Origin: Brachyspira pilosicoli P43/6/78
GTDB lineage: Bacteria > Spirochaetota > Brachyspiria > Brachyspirales > Brachyspiraceae
Length of the DNA: 64,000 nt
Direction: 5' to 3'
NCBI RefSeq assembly: GCF_000325665.1
Contig: NC_019908.1
Span: forward strand, 372,001-436,000
The notes below the pieces were generated by a model, which saw only the letters and a list, made by a program, of their open reading frames with translations, was not told the DNA's origin and did not search any database. This document shows positions 1 to 11,457 of the stretch, one piece after another. The position numbers were made by a program, and so were the translations under genes. Each line of letters starts with the position of its first letter. Position 1 is the first letter of the stretch.

Positions 1-984
1 AACAGAGAATACTGGGAATTTTTTATGTTTTAACCCTTCGCAGCTTTCATCATTTAGAGATATATGAGTTAAAATTAAGTCTGTATTTACTAAACTCTCT
101 TTTTCAACAGCATAACTATGATTTTGACTTGTGATGCTTACTTTATTAGTTTCCAAATCTTTAACAGGGTGATTCCCTCCTCTGTGTCCGAACTTTAATT
201 TAATTGTATTAGCACCGCATGCCAAACTTATTAATTGATGCCCCAAACATATTCCAAATATTGGCACTTTTCCTATAAGCTCTTTTATTGTATTTATTGA
301 TTCTTTTACATCTTTTGGGTCTCCTGGTCCGTTTGAAAGCATTACTCCGTCAGGATTTAAACTCATTATTGTTTTAGAATCTGTATCATAAGGCACTACT
401 ATTAGATCGCAATCTCTTTTGCTTAACTCTCTTATTATTCCAAGCTTTGCACCAAAATCCATTAATACAACTTTTTTTCCTCTGTTTGGTATAGGGAATG
501 CATTTTTTGTAGAAACTCTTTTAACATGGTCATTCATATATGGTGTATCTTTTAGCATTTTTACTATATCATCTTTATTTTCTATAGTGTCACTCATTAT
601 AGCTTTTAATGTTCCTACTTCTCTAATCTTTTTGGTTATAGCTCTAGTATCAATATTTTCTATAGCAGGAATATTTTTTAGTTTCAAAAACTCATCTATA
701 CTTTCTGCATTCCTAAAATTATTAGGACTTTTACAAGCCTCTTTTACTATAAGACCAAATATTGCTGGATTAAGACTTTCAAAATCATCTCTGTTTATGC
801 CATAATTTCCTATTAAAGGATAAGTCATAACAGTTATTTGCCCGCAGTATGATAAGTCGGATAACACTTCCTGATAACCAGTCATAGATGTATTAAAAAC
901 TAATTCACCTATTTTAAAATTATCAGCACCAAAACCAATGCCTTCATAATGACTTCCGTCTTCAAGTATTAAATAACGTTTCAA
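1..984 (-). CDS. carA: Carbamoyl-phosphate synthase small subunit (partial, C-terminus outside window)
   Basis: Glutaminase subunit of carbamoyl-phosphate synthase: it releases ammonia from glutamine for the large subunit, feeding pyrimidine and arginine synthesis. The reading frame is open for 328 codons from a TTG start at 984-982, which has a GGAAGG ribosome site 6 bases upstream; no in-frame ATG fits the family N-terminus. The N-terminal domain (YLILEDGSHYEG, then NTSMTGYQE) and the class I amidotransferase motif GICLGHQL with nucleophile Cys246 are clear. The closing His/Glu pair of the catalytic triad would lie in the roughly 30 residues beyond the window edge. Its leader contains a strong terminator hairpin (see 1037-1079), so expression is probably attenuated. 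Family assignment is firm. Confidence 0.96.
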   Translation of the reverse strand, partial: MKRYLILEDGSHYEGIGFGADNFKIGELVFNTSMTGYQEVLSDLSYCGQITVMTYPLIGNYGINRDDFESLNPAIFGLIVKEACKSPNNFRNAESIDEFLKLKNIPAIENIDTRAITKKIREVGTLKAIMSDTIENKDDIVKMLKDTPYMNDHVKRVSTKNAFPIPNRGKKVVLMDFGAKLGIIRELSKRDCDLIVVPYDTDSKTIMSLNPDGVMLSNGPGDPKDVKESINTIKELIGKVPIFGICLGHQLISLACGANTIKLKFGHRGGNHPVKDLETNKVSITSQNHSYAVEKESLVNTDLILTHISLNDESCEGLKHKKFPVFSV

Positions 985-1036
985 ATTTTGCCTTCCTATT
1001 ATTCTAAATTTTTTTTAGATTTTTAGTTGAAATAAA

Positions 1037-1079
1037 AAAAAGATTGGAAATCAACCGAAAGTCAATCTCCAATCTTTTT
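1037..1079 (-). terminator. Leader terminator / probable attenuator of carA
   Basis: On the carA strand this forms a 19-bp stem with a 5-base loop (UUUCG), followed directly by a run of eight U. Three of the pairs are G-U, so the stem is complete only in RNA made from the minus strand. No minus-strand gene lies upstream, since the next gene diverges at 1325. The hairpin therefore sits in the carA leader, about 50 bases before the start codon. A six-base segment just upstream (1082-1087) can pair with the 5' arm and could form a weak competing stem. Confidence 0.8.
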
Positions 1080-1263
1080 CTAAGATTATTATAAAACTGC
1101 TTAATTCGCAGAATATTTTTTATTGTAAATCGTTTAAAAATCATAACCTTGTTTTAATTTGTTTTTATTCTCAACAACTATAACATATATAATTAATATT
1201 ACAATCATTTTTTATAAAAACAAAATAAATTAAATAATAATTATTTATATTTTAATAAAAGCC

Positions 1264-1292
1264 TTGAAAAATTATTATTTATGCTGTATTTT
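1264..1292 (+). promoter_or_regulatory. Candidate sigma-70-type promoter of the SUFU-domain gene
   Basis: TTGAAA at 1264-1269 and TATTTT at 1287-1292 are separated by 17 bases. The surrounding bases resemble the promoter-like region before thrC (2574-2602), which also begins CTTGAAAAATT. Prediction from consensus only. Confidence 0.45.
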
Positions 1293-1324
1293 ATAATAAT
1301 TAACATAATAATTCGGAGAATAAA

Positions 1325-1986
1325 ATGATGAGTAATGAAGATTTAAACGAAGAGATAAATACATCAGGTTTCGACGCTATCACAGAAACATTTGAGAAAA
1401 TATATCCTGAACAAAAAGAACCTCTGCATTACAGACCTATAATAAGTTATATGCTAGGCGGAAAAGACCCTCTTGACGGAATAAGTATTTACAGAGGAAA
1501 TGGATACTATCATTTTGTTACTTACGGATTCAGTGAACTTTATAAAAAAGAATCAGAGAATAAAGAGTATAGCGGATTTGGTTTTGAACTTACTTTCAAA
1601 TTAAAAATGAATGAAAAACAAATTAATAATACAAAAGATGATGATACTCAAGATAATGAAATAAAAACTGCAGTAGGATTTTTACAGCAATTAGCAAAAT
1701 ATGTATTTGAAAGCGGTGCGGTTTTCAATCCTTATGAATATATATGGACTAAACAAAAAAGAAGGAATTGATGCCGAACAGAAATCAAGAATCACAGGCT
1801 TTATCACTATACCAGATGAAGCAGGAGAAATAAATACTCCAAATGGAAAAGTTATTTTTGTTGAGCTTTTAGGGGCGACAGATGCTGAGCTTAATGCTAT
1901 ATATGAATAAAAAAATTACAGTAAAAGAATTGGCTCAAAAAATAGGAACAGACATAACAGATTATAGTAGAGAATCTTTATTATAA
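1325..1986 (+). pseudogene. SUFU-domain (suppressor-of-fused-like) protein, two frameshifts
   Basis: Three reading frames in series encode one protein of about 220 residues resembling bacterial suppressor-of-fused-domain proteins, often linked to polymorphic-toxin immunity. The first frame (1325-1771) ends just after an A6 run at 1755-1760; removing one A joins it to the second frame, which continues EGIDAEQKSRITGF to a stop at 1910. The second break lies in a short AT repeat near 1898-1904; one more AT unit would join the third frame, which ends GTDITDYSRESLL at 1986, matching the family C-terminus. The start ATG has a CGGAG site. Both breaks sit in slippage-prone tracts, so true decay, phase variation or sequencing error are all possible. 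No toxin gene is next to it. Confidence 0.7.
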
Positions 1987-2051
1987 ATTATAAAAATTGA
2001 TTATTAAAAAACTAAATTATAATTTATCAAATATTTTGAAACAGTATATAC

Positions 2052-2307
2052 TACAAATTTTTAACTTTCTTCATTTTTATTATTTGCAGGGCTTTGCCCC
2101 GCACCCCAGTTCTTTTGTTGGCACAAAGAACCAAAAAGACTGCATTTAATGAAGTATAGCTTTTTATATATAACAAAATATAAATATTATTTTAGCTTTA
2201 TATATTCCAAACATGCCAAGCTAAACCATTTGCACTTTTTGCAACTTTTTGCTGCGGGAAAAAGAACAACAAAAAAATTGATATATAATAATTGTTTTAC
2301 TATATGC
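2052..2307 (-). repeat. LR intergenic element, unit 1 of a tandem pair
   Basis: First of two near-identical units with a period of 256 bp (identical landmarks at 2086 and 2342). Read on the minus strand, module L is a hairpin stem around GCGG and module R has a GTTCTTT/AAAGAAC hairpin followed by a GGGGC-AAA-GCCC hairpin. In this unit the outer arm of module L is partly replaced (AAAAAGAAC instead of AAAAAGTTG). The open frames across it are a by-product of the repeat. The rest of the 1987-2051 gap shows nothing recognisable. Confidence 0.85.
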
Positions 2308-2530
2308 TGCAAATTTTTAATTTTCTTTATTTTTATTATTTGCAGGGCTTTGCCCCGCACCCCAGTTCTTTTGTTGGCACAAAGAACCAAAAAGACTGCA
2401 TTTAATAGAGTATAGCTTTTTATATATAACAAAATATAAATATTATTTTAGCTTTATATATTCCAAATGACAAAGCTATAGTACTTGCACTTTTTGCAAC
2501 TTTTTGCGGCGGGAAAAAGTTGAATAAAAT
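2308..2530 (-). repeat. LR intergenic element, unit 2 of a tandem pair
   Basis: Second tandem unit. Its module L is complete: CAACTTTTT and AAAAAGTTG arms enclose GCGGCGGG at about 2484-2524. Module R (about 2342-2400) is nearly identical to unit 1. It ends about 140 bp before thrC, just upstream of a candidate thrC promoter. Confidence 0.85.
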
Positions 2531-2573
2531 ATACATTATATAAAAAAATTATTTGTTTAATAGTAATTAAAAC

Positions 2574-2602
2574 TTGAAAAATTGTTGTTTATATTATATT
2601 CT
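2574..2602 (+). promoter_or_regulatory. Candidate promoter of thrCB
   Basis: TTGAAA at 2574-2579 and TATTCT at 2597-2602 with a 17-base spacer, about 70 bases before the thrC start. No T-box or threonine leader peptide is visible in the gap. Confidence 0.4.
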
Positions 2603-2668
2603 ATATTAAATACTATTAATAATAATTATTAATTTTTATAAGTTAATAACATTAAAAAGGATAATATT

Positions 2669-3724
2669 ATGAAAGCATGGAACGGACTTTTAAGAGAATA
2701 TAGAGAATATTTACCAATTACAGATAAAACCCCATTAATAACATTGCATGAAGGAAATACTCCATTAATAAAAGCAGAAAAGATAGGAAAAGAACTTGGA
2801 GGCATAGAATTATATTTCAAATATGACGGACTTAACCCTACAGGTTCATTTAAAGACAGAGGAATGGTAATGGCAGTTGCTAAGGCACTTGAAGAAGGCT
2901 CAAAGGCTATAATGTGTGCTTCTACAGGAAACACTTCTGCATCTGCAGCAGCATATGCAGCAAGAAGCGGTATTCAATGTATAGTGGTTATTCCAGATGG
3001 AAATATTGCTTTAGGAAAATTAGCACAGGCTTTGATGTATGGTGCTAAGGTTATAGCTATTAAAGGTAATTTTGATGAAGCATTAAAGGCTGTTGTGGAT
3101 ATTACAAATAAATACCCAATTACATTGGTAAACTCTATTAACCCATTTAGGCTTCAAGGTCAAAAAACTTCTGCATTTGAGATTTGCGATACTTTAGGAA
3201 AAGCTCCTGATTATTTGGCTATACCTGTTGGAAATGCTGGAAATATATCTGCATATTGGATGGGTTTTAAAGAATATAAAGAAAACGGAAAGGTATCAAA
3301 CTTACCAAAGATGATAGGTTTTGAGGCTGAAGGCTCTGCTGCTATAGTACAAAACAGAGTAATAGAAAATCCTCAAACTTTGGCTACTGCCATAAAGATA
3401 GGTAATCCTGCTAGTTGGAAGTTAGCTGTTAATGCTGCTAATGAATCTAATGGTTTTATAGACTCTGTTACTGATGATGAAATATTAGAGGCTTACAAAA
3501 TGCTTACAAGAGAAGAGGGTATATTTGCTGAGCCTGCTTCTGCTGCTTCTTTGGCTGGAGTTATAAAAACTTACAAAGCGGGTAAACTTAAAAAAGGTGA
3601 TGTTGTAGTTTCTGTACTTACAGGAAATGGACTTAAAGACCCTGATAATGCAATAAAGATTTGTTCTGCTCCTATAAAAGTTGATAACAATATAGAAGAG
3701 ATAAGAAAAGCTATAGGAATATGA
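2669..3724 (+). CDS. thrC: Threonine synthase
   Basis: PLP enzyme converting O-phospho-L-homoserine to threonine, the last step of the pathway. The 351-residue length fits the short bacterial form. The PLP lysine is Lys62 in GSFKDRGM, and the phosphate-binding loop VGNAGN lies at 187-192. AAAGG precedes the ATG. The adjacent thrB makes its substrate; the genes are 3 bases apart and surely co-transcribed. Assignment to threonine synthase rather than another fold-type II enzyme rests on the N-terminus ([14 protein letters not shown]) and on thrB next door. Confidence 0.96.
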   Translation: MKAWNGLLREYREYLPITDKTPLITLHEGNTPLIKAEKIGKELGGIELYFKYDGLNPTGSFKDRGMVMAVAKALEEGSKAIMCASTGNTSASAAAYAARSGIQCIVVIPDGNIALGKLAQALMYGAKVIAIKGNFDEALKAVVDITNKYPITLVNSINPFRLQGQKTSAFEICDTLGKAPDYLAIPVGNAGNISAYWMGFKEYKENGKVSNLPKMIGFEAEGSAAIVQNRVIENPQTLATAIKIGNPASWKLAVNAANESNGFIDSVTDDEILEAYKMLTREEGIFAEPASAASLAGVIKTYKAGKLKKGDVVVSVLTGNGLKDPDNAIKICSAPIKVDNNIEEIRKAIGI

Positions 3725-3727
3725 TTT

Positions 3728-4687
3728 ATGAATAATAAAAAAAATAATAATAAAATATCAAAAAATAAAAAACTTGTAACTTTTAAAATTCCTGCTACAT
3801 CTGCCAATATTGGTTCTGGATTTGATAGTGTAGGGCTTGCTTTAGATTTGTATAATGAAATACATATATACGAAAATGAAAACTCTAAAAAAATAGAATT
3901 TGAAATAATAGGCGAGGGCGAAAATGAGATATCAAAAGACAATAATATGATACTTGACGCCATGAAGCTTGTATACAAAAAACTAAAAGCAAAGCCAGAA
4001 AAAGGCTATATTATAAAATGTATAAACAGAATACCTTTATCAAGAGGGCTTGGAAGCAGTTCTGCAGCAATTATTGGAGGGCTTCTTTCTGCAAATTATA
4101 TATTAGGAAATAAACTCTCTCTTGAAAATGATATATTGAATATGGCTGTTCAGCTTGAAGGACACCCCGATAATGTTTCCCCTGCCATACTTGGAGGAAT
4201 TATATCTGGTGTTGTACGCAAAAATGAAGATTTTAAATATGTTAAAATTAATACTCCAAAAAATTTAAAAGCAATAGTTGCAATTCCAAACTTTCATTTA
4301 AGTACAGAAAAAGCAAGAAATGCTCTGCCAAAAGAAATAAGTTTTAAAGATGCTATATTTAATATTTCAAGAGCAGCACTTCTTACTTCTGCATTGTCTT
4401 CAAATAAACTTGATTTACTTGAAGTGGCAACAGATGATAAACTACATCAAGATTATAGAGCTAAGTTTATACCAGGGCTTAAAGAATTATTTAAAGAAGC
4501 AAAAAAAGCAGGAGCTTATTCTGTTACTATTAGCGGTGCAGGTTCATCAATATTAGCATTAGTTAAAAACGATGAAAATATTATTAAAAAAGTTTCTAAT
4601 GCTATGAAAGAAAGTTTTGCTAAAAAGAAAATAGAATCAGAAATAAAAGTTTTGAATATACCAAACAAAGGGATAGTAGTTATTTAA
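3728..4687 (+). CDS. thrB: Homoserine kinase
   Basis: GHMP-family kinase that phosphorylates homoserine for ThrC. The ATP-binding motif PLSRGLGSSSA is at 103-113, and IPATSANIGSGFDSVG near residue 21 is the family N-terminus. It carries about 16 extra Lys/Asn-rich residues before that motif, unlike typical members, which start directly there. The ribosome site (AGGAAT) lies inside the end of thrC, pointing to coupled translation. No intrinsic terminator follows; an LR element begins about 30 bp downstream. Confidence 0.95.
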   Translation: MNNKKNNNKISKNKKLVTFKIPATSANIGSGFDSVGLALDLYNEIHIYENENSKKIEFEIIGEGENEISKDNNMILDAMKLVYKKLKAKPEKGYIIKCINRIPLSRGLGSSSAAIIGGLLSANYILGNKLSLENDILNMAVQLEGHPDNVSPAILGGIISGVVRKNEDFKYVKINTPKNLKAIVAIPNFHLSTEKARNALPKEISFKDAIFNISRAALLTSALSSNKLDLLEVATDDKLHQDYRAKFIPGLKELFKEAKKAGAYSVTISGAGSSILALVKNDENIIKKVSNAMKESFAKKKIESEIKVLNIPNKGIVVI

Positions 4688-4715
4688 TACAATATAGTTA
4701 GTATTATTTTATTAC

Positions 4716-5030
4716 CTTGCACTTTTTGGTTCTTTGACGAAGTCCGCAGAGCGTATGCTGCGGGAAAAGAACAATAAAAAATTGATATATAGTAATTGTT
4801 TTACTGCAAATTTTTAATTTTCTTTATTTTTATTATTTGCAGGGCTTTGCCCCACACCCCACTTCTTTTGCCGCCGCAAAGAAGCAAAAAGGCTGCATTT
4901 TTAGCTTAAAATAAATGTATTATTTCATACTTAATACATATTCCTAAAACATTAGCTATAGTATGTGCGTTTTTTGCAACTTTTTGACTAAGTCCGCACC
5001 GCGAGAGCGACAAAAAAGTTGAATAAAAAA
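4716..5030 (-). repeat. LR intergenic element with L-R-L arrangement
   Basis: The minus-strand reading shows module L (4969-5027), module R (about 4840-4910) and a second module L (4716-4770). Both L modules have GC-rich loops: GACGAAGTCC followed by CAGAGCGTA near 4736, and GACTAAGTCCGCACCGCGAG near 4986. Module R has CTTCTTT/AAAGAAG arms, where the 2052 copy has GTTCTTT/AAAGAAC, so the end pair is swapped on both sides. Confidence 0.85.
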
Positions 5031-5078
5031 ACTTATATAAAAGATATAGTTATTTTAGAATATACTGAAATATAATAA

Positions 5079-5100
5079 AGGGGCTTTTTTAAAGCCCCTT
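5079..5100. terminator. Hairpin between thrB and the glvA-like gene
   Basis: AAGGGGCTTT and AAAGCCCCTT arms form a near-perfect palindrome 22 bases downstream of the minus-strand glycosidase stop. There is no long T-run on either side, so it may act in both directions but weakly. Confidence 0.55.
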
Positions 5101-5121
5101 AAAAATTGATGATTAATTATA

Positions 5122-8066
<2,945 letters not shown>

Positions 8067-8176
8067 TTTATATCCTCCTAACTTTTAAATTTTTTATGTT
8101 TTAATATCTTTTACATATTTAAGTTAAAAGTACAAAATATTTCATAACCTCACTTTTTAATGCCAATAAAATAATA

Positions 8177-9532
8177 TTATTTTAAATAATCTAAATATGG
8201 CTTTTGATTATCTATCATTCTATCTAGCATTTCCTCTGTATTTTTACATACATTAACTACAGGATTAGCAAGTATAGCCTGCACTGCATATTCTTTTTTA
8301 TGATGTATAGCAGCCTCAGCAGTTAAATCATATACACTCACATAGTTTCTTAGAAGAGATAAAAATCCTTTAGATATATTGTTTAATTTAACGCCCTTAA
8401 CTCCATCTTTGCTTATTTCAGCAGGTACTTCAACTGCTATCCAATTAGGCAAATCTTCTATTAATCCGTCATTCAAAATATTTACAGCTTCTTCTGTGTA
8501 TTTATTGTTTGTAACTATACCATCTATTATGCTTGAAGCTCTCTCTTTTACTCTTAATTCTATTTTAGGCTCAGCCTTTGAAAGAACTGTTCTGTATAAT
8601 TCATAAAAGTCTAATATACCTCTATGATCAACAACGTCCCAAGCCCAAGCTATATATTCTCCAAAATGACTATCAACTGTTATAGGTAATAATTTATATT
8701 GTTCTAATATCACTTTTAATAATCTTCTGTCAGCCCATATAAACTCACCTTTCAATTTCTCTTCTATAGAATGGTCAAAACTCTCTGTTTTAGAAAATGC
8801 ATTATTTGCTTTAGCGTATTTTAGTAAATCACTATAGCCTACTTCATGCTCAAAATAACTATGAGCGTTTTTTAATACATCAGGATACAAATCTTTTCCT
8901 GTCTTTTTATCTTTTATCTCTAATAAACAGCTGAAATGGTTAAGCCCGCCAGCTTTTATTTCAAAATCCTCATAATTCTTTTTTAGTATTTTTGGAAGCC
9001 ATTTATGAAGCCAGCCTATCTCATGGCACATGCCTATAAATTTTGCATTAGGATAAGCCCTTTTTACAGCAGTACATATTGCAGTCATAGGGTTTGAAAA
9101 ATTAAATATATAAGCATTAGGACATATGTCCATAGCATCTTTTACTATATCCAAAATAGGCGGAATAATTCTCAAAGAGTGAAATACTCCTCCAGCTCCT
9201 CCATTTTCTCCATAAACTTGATGTATTCCATATTGCATAGGTATTTTCCAATCTTCGTCCCATAATTGAAATCTATCTCCCACTTCTATAGAGCTTATAA
9301 TGAAATCAGTGTTCTTAAATGCCTCTTTTCTCTCTGTAGTAGCATCAACACTAAAATTCAATTTGTTAGCCTCAATAAACTCTCTTACATAATCATATAC
9401 CTTTTTTAAGGCGTTATTGTTAATATCAAGCAAAGTTATATGAGAGCCTTCTAATGATTTTGTGGAGAAAATGTCTCCAAGCATATCGCATCCAAATTGT
9501 GCACTTCCTGCACCAACTAAAACAAATTTCAT
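8177..9532 (-). CDS. GH4 glycosidase (alpha-galactosidase/alpha-glucosidase type)
   Basis: A 451-residue GH4 protein with NAD loop VGAGSAQFG at 6-14, metal ligands Cys169 (MCHEIGW) and His199 (GLNHF), and FNFSNPMTA near 144. The CHE motif differs from the CDMP of the phospho-glucosidase, suggesting a non-phosphorylated alpha-glycoside substrate such as an alpha-galactoside; this is inference from motif subgroups. It is first in the minus-strand sugar operon, with promoter and dyad upstream at 9585-9628. The 110-base gap to the PTS gene may hold a second promoter. Confidence 0.82.
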   Translation of the reverse strand: MKFVLVGAGSAQFGCDMLGDIFSTKSLEGSHITLLDINNNALKKVYDYVREFIEANKLNFSVDATTERKEAFKNTDFIISSIEVGDRFQLWDEDWKIPMQYGIHQVYGENGGAGGVFHSLRIIPPILDIVKDAMDICPNAYIFNFSNPMTAICTAVKRAYPNAKFIGMCHEIGWLHKWLPKILKKNYEDFEIKAGGLNHFSCLLEIKDKKTGKDLYPDVLKNAHSYFEHEVGYSDLLKYAKANNAFSKTESFDHSIEEKLKGEFIWADRRLLKVILEQYKLLPITVDSHFGEYIAWAWDVVDHRGILDFYELYRTVLSKAEPKIELRVKERASSIIDGIVTNNKYTEEAVNILNDGLIEDLPNWIAVEVPAEISKDGVKGVKLNNISKGFLSLLRNYVSVYDLTAEAAIHHKKEYAVQAILANPVVNVCKNTEEMLDRMIDNQKPYLDYLK

Positions 9533-9584
9533 ATTATCTTCCTTAAAATAATGTGTTTTTTAATATTAATATATTATTTGTTTC

Positions 9585-9628
9585 ATTATTACATAATAAT
9601 ATTATATTCAAAAAAGCTTGCATTTCAA
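9585..9628 (-). promoter_or_regulatory. Promoter and operator-like palindrome of the GH4/PTS operon
   Basis: On the minus strand TTGAAA (9628-9623) and TATAAT (9606-9601) are 16 bases apart. Immediately downstream, 9585-9600 is the perfect dyad ATTATTACATAATAAT, lying over the expected start site, a typical repressor position. The LacI-type protein encoded divergently is the obvious candidate ligand; that link is inferred. Confidence 0.6.
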
Positions 9629-9712
9629 TAAAATGATTAAATTTTTTTCATTTTTTATTTAAAAAAGTATCATTTTTTTGATAAAAAGAAGTATTGGCTC
9701 TGTATTTTTATA

Positions 9713-9767
9713 TTGTTTATTATAAAAAAATATTCTATAATATAAAAAATCTATTAATCGCTTAATA
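9713..9767 (+). promoter_or_regulatory. Promoter and operator-like palindrome of the LacI-type regulator
   Basis: TTGTTT (9713-9718) and TATAAT (9736-9741) with a 17-base spacer. The dyad TATTAATCGCTTAATA at 9752-9767 has a central CG and sits just after the expected start site. Its position implies autoregulation. TAAGGA follows at 9771 before the ATG at 9783. Confidence 0.6.
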
Positions 9768-9782
9768 ATTTAAGGAAACACA

Positions 9783-10757
9783 ATGGGGCAGAAAGAAAAA
9801 ATAGAGAATATTGCTAGTATGCTTAATATTGCTGAAACTACTGTGAAAAGATTTTTTTATAGTCCGGAAAAACTACATACTGATACTTTTAGAGAAATAA
9901 TGTCGATTTTAGCTAAATATTATCCAGAAGATTTAAGGTCTATTGTGAAGACAGATTATAGAGATATATTGTTTATAATTAGAGACCATAATTTAATGGT
10001 AGTTTCTGATATTATTAAATATCTTCAGAAAATAACTTTAAAATATAATATTCCTATAAGATTATATGAAAATACTGATAATATACCTTTAAATGTGTTA
10101 TTAAAGAAAAATAAAAAGACATGGAATGATGTTAGAGGTATAATAAGTTTGGCAACAGAAACAGAAGAGAGTACAAATGATTTTTTGATTCCTACAGTAT
10201 TTTTAAATATGCCGCAGCAGGAATATGGGCTTAATATAGATGTTAATGACTATTTAGGCGGAAAATTAGCTATTGAGCATTTATATAAAAATAATTGGAG
10301 AAAACCTGTATTTATTACGCATCATGATTTAAGCGGAGATGTTAAAGAGAGATATGATGGGGTAAAAATGGCATGTAATGATTTTAATATAGATTGCAAG
10401 TTAATAACTACTAAAAACTTTTCTATGGAAGAATCTTATTATACAACAAAAAATGTTTTAAATAATGAAGATGCAGATTCTATATTTTATTTTTGCGACC
10501 AAATGGCAATAGGCGGAATAAAGGCTATAAATGAATTGGGGTATAAAATGGGGGAGGATATTGGTGTTATAGGATTTGATAATTTAGAGATATCTGAGTT
10601 TCTAGGATTAAGTTCCATAGACCAAAAATTGTACGAAAAGATATTGTATAGCGTAGAATATATATTATTTGGAAATGGGCAATTATTTACAGAAAAATCT
10701 TCAAAAATAATTTATAATCCAGAAGTTGTAGAAAGGAAAAGTTCTATAAAAATATAG
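9783..10757 (+). CDS. LacI/GalR-family transcriptional regulator
   Basis: 324 residues. A helix-turn-helix at about residues 6-25 (IENIASMLNIAETTVKRF) is followed by a periplasmic-binding-protein-like ligand domain. LacI-family landmarks include YLGGKLAIEHLYKNNWRK, SIFYFCDQMAIGGIKAI and DIGVIGFDNLEISEF. The hinge region after the HTH is diverged from the usual LacI consensus. Transcribed away from the GH4/PTS operon, it is the likely sugar-responsive regulator of that operon and of itself. It meets the next gene tail to tail with a 10-base gap. Confidence 0.88.
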   Translation: MGQKEKIENIASMLNIAETTVKRFFYSPEKLHTDTFREIMSILAKYYPEDLRSIVKTDYRDILFIIRDHNLMVVSDIIKYLQKITLKYNIPIRLYENTDNIPLNVLLKKNKKTWNDVRGIISLATETEESTNDFLIPTVFLNMPQQEYGLNIDVNDYLGGKLAIEHLYKNNWRKPVFITHHDLSGDVKERYDGVKMACNDFNIDCKLITTKNFSMEESYYTTKNVLNNEDADSIFYFCDQMAIGGIKAINELGYKMGEDIGVIGFDNLEISEFLGLSSIDQKLYEKILYSVEYILFGNGQLFTEKSSKIIYNPEVVERKSSIKI

Positions 10758-10767
10758 TGTAAAAGTT

Positions 10768-11433
10768 TTATATTAAATCTTTTATTATATTAGGATATTT
10801 TATTTCTATGATTTTTGACTTATCTGCTAAATCATCAAATATGGTTGTATGCAATTTTATTGGAGATATTTGACTTCTAATATAGCCTATAACTTCATTT
10901 TGCACAAACACATCTTTTTTTATATTTATAACTATGAAAGGTATTTTAAAACCCCTTTGATGAAAAAGTTCAACTTGTTCAAAACTAGAATGAATTACAT
11001 TAGTATCATATTCTATTAAAGGTATAATTTGTATTTCATTTTCTCTTTCTATATCTGTTATTAAATCTAAGAAATTATAATCTTCTTTTATTGGGTCATA
11101 TAGGCATAGAGATTCTAATACCATATAATCATAAGTTTTTTTGCATTCATCTATCAAATCTGTAACATCTCTTTCATCTATTTTTGTATTTATACTATGA
11201 AGAGGCGAGAGGTTTCCGTTTGTGGCATAAGAGACAAAAATATCTGAGGCATTTAATGTTGTAGTATTTTTTATATATTCACAGTCAAATAGTTTATTAT
11301 CTTTTACCTCCATAACGAAAGGTTTATAATAACAAACACTTTTACCCAACATTTTTATTGATTCTAGTATATTAGAAGCTAAATAGGTTTTACCGCTATG
11401 TTTCTTATTTGATATGATATAGAATATTTTCAT
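10768..11433 (-). CDS. Dethiobiotin-synthetase-like P-loop protein
   Basis: 221 residues. The N-terminus FYIISNKKHSGKTYLASNIL carries a BioD/CobQ-type P-loop (Gly13-Lys14-Thr15), followed by YYKPF near 35, as in dethiobiotin synthetases. The usual EGAGG motif is replaced by LESLCLYDP. No biotin genes are nearby; it follows a GH57 gene by 24 bases in the same direction. It may be a BioD homologue with another substrate. Fold assignment is moderately sure, function open. Confidence 0.62.
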   Translation of the reverse strand: MKIFYIISNKKHSGKTYLASNILESIKMLGKSVCYYKPFVMEVKDNKLFDCEYIKNTTTLNASDIFVSYATNGNLSPLHSINTKIDERDVTDLIDECKKTYDYMVLESLCLYDPIKEDYNFLDLITDIERENEIQIIPLIEYDTNVIHSSFEQVELFHQRGFKIPFIVINIKKDVFVQNEVIGYIRSQISPIKLHTTIFDDLADKSKIIEIKYPNIIKDLI

Positions 11434-11457
11434 TTAACATTTACCTTCTTTATTTTA

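Noticed and set aside
2149-2432. Open frames on both strands (81-88 codons) over the tandem LR repeat
   Set aside because: They coincide with the repeat, occur in both strands, and similar frames arise in other copies; no ribosome sites. Treated as by-products of the LR element.
2052-2530. CRISPR-like array from the 256-bp tandem repeat
   Set aside because: Only two units, far too long, with the whole unit repeated and no unique spacers; no cas genes.
2531-2668. T-box or threonine attenuator before thrC
   Set aside because: No terminator hairpin, no leader peptide with Thr/Ile codons and no T-box sequence seen.
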